Source: Bacteroidota bacterium
GTDB taxonomy: Bacteria; Bacteroidota; Ignavibacteria; Kapaibacteriales; UBA2268
Assembly (NCBI GenBank): GCA_022708005.1
Contig: JAKIZN010000002.1
Coordinates: 1 to 15,956, forward strand
Direction of reading: 5' to 3'
DNA length: 15,956 nt
Numbering within the stretch: the stretch's first letter is position 1; every line of letters starts with the position of its first letter. The position numbers and the translations under genes are program-made. Below are positions 12,884-15,956 of the stretch, piece by piece. The notes beneath the pieces were generated by a model, which had not been told where the DNA came from, ran no database searches, and worked only from the letters and a program-made list of their open reading frames with translations.

Positions 12884-14686
12884 ATGGATAATTTTCGCAA
12901 TTTTTGTATAATTGCACACATAGATCACGGCAAATCAACGTTAGCCGACTGCCTACTTATGAAAACCGGTAGAGTAACCGAACGCGAAATGGTTACCAAT
13001 CAAATATTAGACAATAACCCACTTGAGCAAGAACGCGGCATAACCATTAAATTACACGCTATACAAATGAATTACAAAGCTAATGACGGCAAAGATTACG
13101 TACTGAATTTGATAGATACGCCCGGCCACGTCGATTTTTCTTATGAAGTATCGCGTTCATTGGCTGCTTGCGAAGGTGCTTTATTAATCGTCGATGCTAC
13201 TCAAGGCATTGAAGCTCAAACAATTAGTAATTTATACTTGGCGATAGAGCATAATCTTGAAATTATTCCAGTGATAAATAAAATTGATCTGCCCAGCGCC
13301 GAAACTACAATCGACTCTGTGAAAAAGCAAATTATTGATTTGATAGGCTGCAAGGAAGAAGAAATTTTAAAGGTGTCTGCCAAAAAAGCAATTGGAATAG
13401 ATGAAGTGCTGGAAGCAATAGTAGAGAAAATTCCGCCGCCGGTTGGCGATCCAAACAAACCGCTGCGTGCATTGATTTACGATTCGATTTTCGACTCATA
13501 TCGCGGCGTTATAGTGAATTTGAGAGTGTTCGACGGCGTTTTGAGAGAGAACGATAAAATTTTGTTTATGGCGACTGATATGGCTTACGAGGTGGAAGAA
13601 GTAGGCATTATGCACATGAAGCGCCACCGCACAGGCGAAATTTCTGCTGGCAACGTGGGCTATCTTACCGCAAGCATACGGAATTTGCAAGATACAAAAG
13701 TCGGCGATACCGTTACCCATTTTAAAAATCGCTGTGCCGAACCAATTGCGGGCTTTAAAGTTGTTAAACCTATGGTGTTTAGCGGGATTTATCCAGCCGA
13801 CGCTGATGATTTTGAAGATTTGCGCGAAGCTATAGCCAAATTATGCCTTAATGATTCGGCTATTACTTACGAGCCGGAGACTTCCAGCGCTCTGGGATTT
13901 GGCTTTAGGTGTGGCTTTCTTGGATTGCTCCACATGGAAATTGTTCAAGAGCGGTTAGAGCGAGAGTTTAATCAAACCATTGTTACTACCGTTCCAAACG
14001 TGAGATATAACATAAAAAAGCAAATAGGCGAGGAGTTTTTTATTGATAATCCCGCCCAATTGCCCAATCCCGGCGAAATTGAAGAAATACAAGAGCCATA
14101 TATCAAGGCTCAAACCATTACTCCAAGCGAATTTATTGGCAATATAATGAAGCTGTGCATGGATAGACGCGGCAGCATACTCAATACGCATTATCTATCT
14201 GCCGATAGGGTGGATATTACTTGGGAATTGCCACTTGCCGAAGTTGTGTTCGATTTTTATGATAAATTGAAGTCAATTTCTCGCGGGTATGCTTCGCTGG
14301 ATTATGAATTTAGCGGCTATCGCGAAGGCGATTTAGTGAAATTGGATATTCTTATTAATGGCGAACCGGTCGATGCACTTTCATCTATCGTGCATAGGAG
14401 CAAAGCTTACGATTGGGGCAAAAAACTCTGCACAAAGCTCAAGGATTTAATCCCGCGGCAGATGTTTGAAGTAGCTATCCAAGCTGCTATCGGTGCAAAA
14501 GTTATAGCTCGAACTAACGTTAAAGCCATGAGAAAAAATGTACTTGCGAAGTGCTATGGCGGCGATATTTCGCGAAAAAGAAAACTTTTAGAGAAACAAA
14601 AAGAAGGCAAAAAACGTATGAAACAAGTAGGAAATATTGAAATTCCGCAAGAAGCGTTTTTGGCTGTCTTGAGTATTGATGACTAA
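12884..14686 (+). CDS. lepA: Elongation factor 4 (LepA), ribosomal back-translocase GTPase
   Basis: A 600-residue translational GTPase, the normal length. It acts on ribosomes, in back-translocation and in initiation or assembly under stress. G1 is AHIDHGKST (11-19), G2 ERGIT (50-54), G3 DTPGH (78-82) and G4 NKID (132-135). Domain II, domains III and V and the LepA-specific C-terminal domain follow; the latter begins about residue 480 and includes [34 protein letters not shown], typical of EF4. No domain IV of EF-G is present. The ATG at 12884 starts directly at [16 protein letters not shown]; no Shine-Dalgarno is seen. lepB follows 17 nt after the stop, the classical lepA-lepB pairing. Confidence 0.99.
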   Translation: MDNFRNFCIIAHIDHGKSTLADCLLMKTGRVTEREMVTNQILDNNPLEQERGITIKLHAIQMNYKANDGKDYVLNLIDTPGHVDFSYEVSRSLAACEGALLIVDATQGIEAQTISNLYLAIEHNLEIIPVINKIDLPSAETTIDSVKKQIIDLIGCKEEEILKVSAKKAIGIDEVLEAIVEKIPPPVGDPNKPLRALIYDSIFDSYRGVIVNLRVFDGVLRENDKILFMATDMAYEVEEVGIMHMKRHRTGEISAGNVGYLTASIRNLQDTKVGDTVTHFKNRCAEPIAGFKVVKPMVFSGIYPADADDFEDLREAIAKLCLNDSAITYEPETSSALGFGFRCGFLGLLHMEIVQERLEREFNQTIVTTVPNVRYNIKKQIGEEFFIDNPAQLPNPGEIEEIQEPYIKAQTITPSEFIGNIMKLCMDRRGSILNTHYLSADRVDITWELPLAEVVFDFYDKLKSISRGYASLDYEFSGYREGDLVKLDILINGEPVDALSSIVHRSKAYDWGKKLCTKLKDLIPRQMFEVAIQAAIGAKVIARTNVKAMRKNVLAKCYGGDISRKRKLLEKQKEGKKRMKQVGNIEIPQEAFLAVLSIDD

Positions 14687-14703
14687 CTACTCTCAGGTAT
14701 ATA

Positions 14704-15636
14704 ATGAGCAATTTTATTAAAAACGCATATAGTAAGTATAAATCTTATAAAGCGAATAAGAAAAAACCGCAAACTTTTAGCGAGCATGTTGTTTCGTGGG
14801 CTAAGACGATTATCGGCGCTATAATTTTTGTGATGATAATTAACGGCATTTTGATTGCATCGTTTGTTGTGCCGACTGGCTCTATGGAGCGGACTGTTCT
14901 GACTGGCGATTTCTTGTTTGTGAATAAGTTTATTTACGGACCGACTACTCCGCAAATTATTCCATTTTTGAATATTCCGCTGCCGTTCTTTAAATTCCCG
15001 GGCGTAAGAGACCCCAAAAAAAATGATATAATCGTTTTTATATATCCGGGAGACCGCGACCAAACAGAGGCTTCGGAGTTTCAGTATTTCCTAAAGCGCT
15101 GCGTTGCCACTGCGGGCGATACTTTGGAAATCCGTAATAATGTGCTGTATGTCAATGGCAAAGAAGTAAAGCTATCGCCAACGGGAGTGCTGATGCCTAA
15201 TCAATTTTCTGAGCCAATGGAGATGCTTAGAACTTTTCCCAAAGGGCGAAACTACACTCACACAAATTATGGTCCAATCGTTATTCCAAAGAAAGGCGAC
15301 GTTATCAACCTTTCGATGGATAATTTGAGCGAGTGGGATACATTTATAAAGCGCGAGGGCAAGACCGTTGAATTGCAAGGCGATAAGATATTGATTGATG
15401 GCAAAGCATCATCTACTTATACAGTCGAGCGGGATTACTGCTTCGGGCTGGGCGATAATCGCGACCAAAGTTCCGACAGCAGATTTTGGGGATTTATACC
15501 TTATGATAATATAGTTGGCAAACCGTTGATTATTTACTGGTCTTGGGAAATCAGAGACCAATATGGCAGAGAATACGGGCTGCTCGATAAAATTAAAAAT
15601 ATTCGCTGGGGCAGAATTGCCTCAACTGTGGAATAA
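14704..15636 (+). CDS. lepB: Signal peptidase I
   Basis: Cleaves signal peptides from secreted proteins at the periplasmic face of the inner membrane. The 310-residue protein has a positively charged N-terminus, one transmembrane helix (about 35-56), then the catalytic Ser60 in VPTGSM and the general-base Lys131 in YFLKRCVATAGDTLEI. Box E is GDNRDQSSDSRFWGF (250-264). The long insert between the Lys box and box E is as in FCB-group homologues. It is second in the lepA-lepB operon, 17 nt after lepA, and the hydrolase gene starts 13 nt after its stop. Confidence 0.98.
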   Translation: MSNFIKNAYSKYKSYKANKKKPQTFSEHVVSWAKTIIGAIIFVMIINGILIASFVVPTGSMERTVLTGDFLFVNKFIYGPTTPQIIPFLNIPLPFFKFPGVRDPKKNDIIVFIYPGDRDQTEASEFQYFLKRCVATAGDTLEIRNNVLYVNGKEVKLSPTGVLMPNQFSEPMEMLRTFPKGRNYTHTNYGPIVIPKKGDVINLSMDNLSEWDTFIKREGKTVELQGDKILIDGKASSTYTVERDYCFGLGDNRDQSSDSRFWGFIPYDNIVGKPLIIYWSWEIRDQYGREYGLLDKIKNIRWGRIASTVE

Positions 15637-15649
15637 TGCTTTAATAGAA

Positions 15650-15956
15650 ATGATAACAATTAGCGATTCTATCGTAAATGATGTTGGCAGCAACATTGAA
15701 TATAAAATAAACTTTGACGAAGAAAAAGGAAGTCAGCCAGCCTTCCTTTTTCTTCATGGATTTAAAGCATATAAGGATTGGGGATTTTATCCTTTTCTAT
15801 GCGAGTCGGTTGCCAGCAGCGGAGCAATAAGCATAAGGTTCGATTTTTCGCTTGCTGGAGTTGCCGATGGCGAAAATTTAATTTATGATAATGATAGCTT
15901 TGCGAGAAATACAATTTCTCAGGAAGTGAGCGACGCAAAGTTTATATTAAATAAAA
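15650..15956 (+). CDS. Alpha/beta hydrolase, N-terminal part (cut by window end)
   Basis: An open frame from ATG 15650 runs off the window after 102 codons. It reads MITISDSIVNDVGSNIEY, then FLFLHGFKAYKDWGFYPF and ISIRFDFSLAGV. The LHGFK segment is the oxyanion-region HG motif of alpha/beta hydrolases, and the pattern matches the dienelactone-hydrolase/acyl-peptidase-like group. The nucleophile elbow (GxSxG), acid and His would lie beyond the window. It starts 13 nt after lepB and is probably the third gene of that operon. A 14-bp perfect inverted repeat lies inside its first 36 codons. Confidence 0.8.
   Translation, partial: MITISDSIVNDVGSNIEYKINFDEEKGSQPAFLFLHGFKAYKDWGFYPFLCESVASSGAISIRFDFSLAGVADGENLIYDNDSFARNTISQEVSDAKFILNK
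15719..15755 (+). terminator. Terminator-like hairpin inside the hydrolase gene
   Basis: GAAGAAAAAGGAAG and its exact complement CTTCCTTTTTCTTC are separated by 9 nt, encoding EEKGSQPAFLF. The GGAAG/CTTCC core followed by TTTTTCTTC looks like an intrinsic terminator 83 nt after the lepB stop, but it lies within an apparently real gene. It may attenuate expression of the hydrolase or be a codon coincidence. Confidence 0.4.

Overview
The window reads as chromosomal DNA of a low-GC, Gram-negative bacterium of the Bacteroidota/FCB superphylum. Three lines of evidence point there. Three upstream regions carry a TTG/TTTG box, a 19-20 nt spacer and a TAnnTTTG box, the Bacteroidota primary-sigma promoter pattern. 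Most genes have weak or no Shine-Dalgarno sequence. The LepA, AspRS and LepB proteins look Ignavibacteria/Kapabacteria-like. The phylum is an inference from memory of these families; a lower rank cannot be fixed from the sequence alone.

Layout. 1-3260 is an accessory-looking stretch. It holds a REC-histidine kinase hybrid (339-1448, +) and a Schlafen/AlbA-type ATP-binding regulator (1692-3038, -), with three same-orientation copies of an interspersed hairpin repeat (R1, R2, R3) before, between and after them. 3303-5254 is a two-gene unit: a family 2 glycosyltransferase, then a PAP2/Aur1-like membrane phosphatase or phosphotransferase started from TTG behind a clear AAGGAG. Convergent to it is an aspS-sua5 operon on the minus strand (7973 down to 5263), serving tRNA-Asp charging and t6A tRNA modification. 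Divergent from aspS lie a small Rieske ferredoxin-like protein and a VWA-OmpA-SPOR lipoprotein (8192-10478). Next come tRNA-Pro(GGG), with its own promoter and intrinsic terminator, and a repeat-rich intergenic region (10712-11100) with a fourth, more complete copy of the hairpin repeat (R4). The window closes with a YtcJ-like amidohydrolase and a lepA-lepB-alpha/beta hydrolase cluster; the hydrolase is cut by the window end.

How the genes fit together. 3.3-10.6 kb and 11.2-15.9 kb are mostly housekeeping or envelope genes with ordinary operon spacing. The unusual part is the repeat system. Four copies of a roughly 90-250 bp module carry a 15-bp hairpin. The two best-matching copies (R1 and R4) differ at 5 of 107 positions, all transitions, and the two changes inside the stem both leave G-U pairs. 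A second module (element B) appears twice next to the first, and a sequence resembling an insertion-sequence end sits at one junction. The repeats bracket the two accessory genes and are absent from 3.3-10.6 kb, so they may mark insertion or exchange points. No transposase, integrase, CRISPR array or recognised defence operon is visible in the window.
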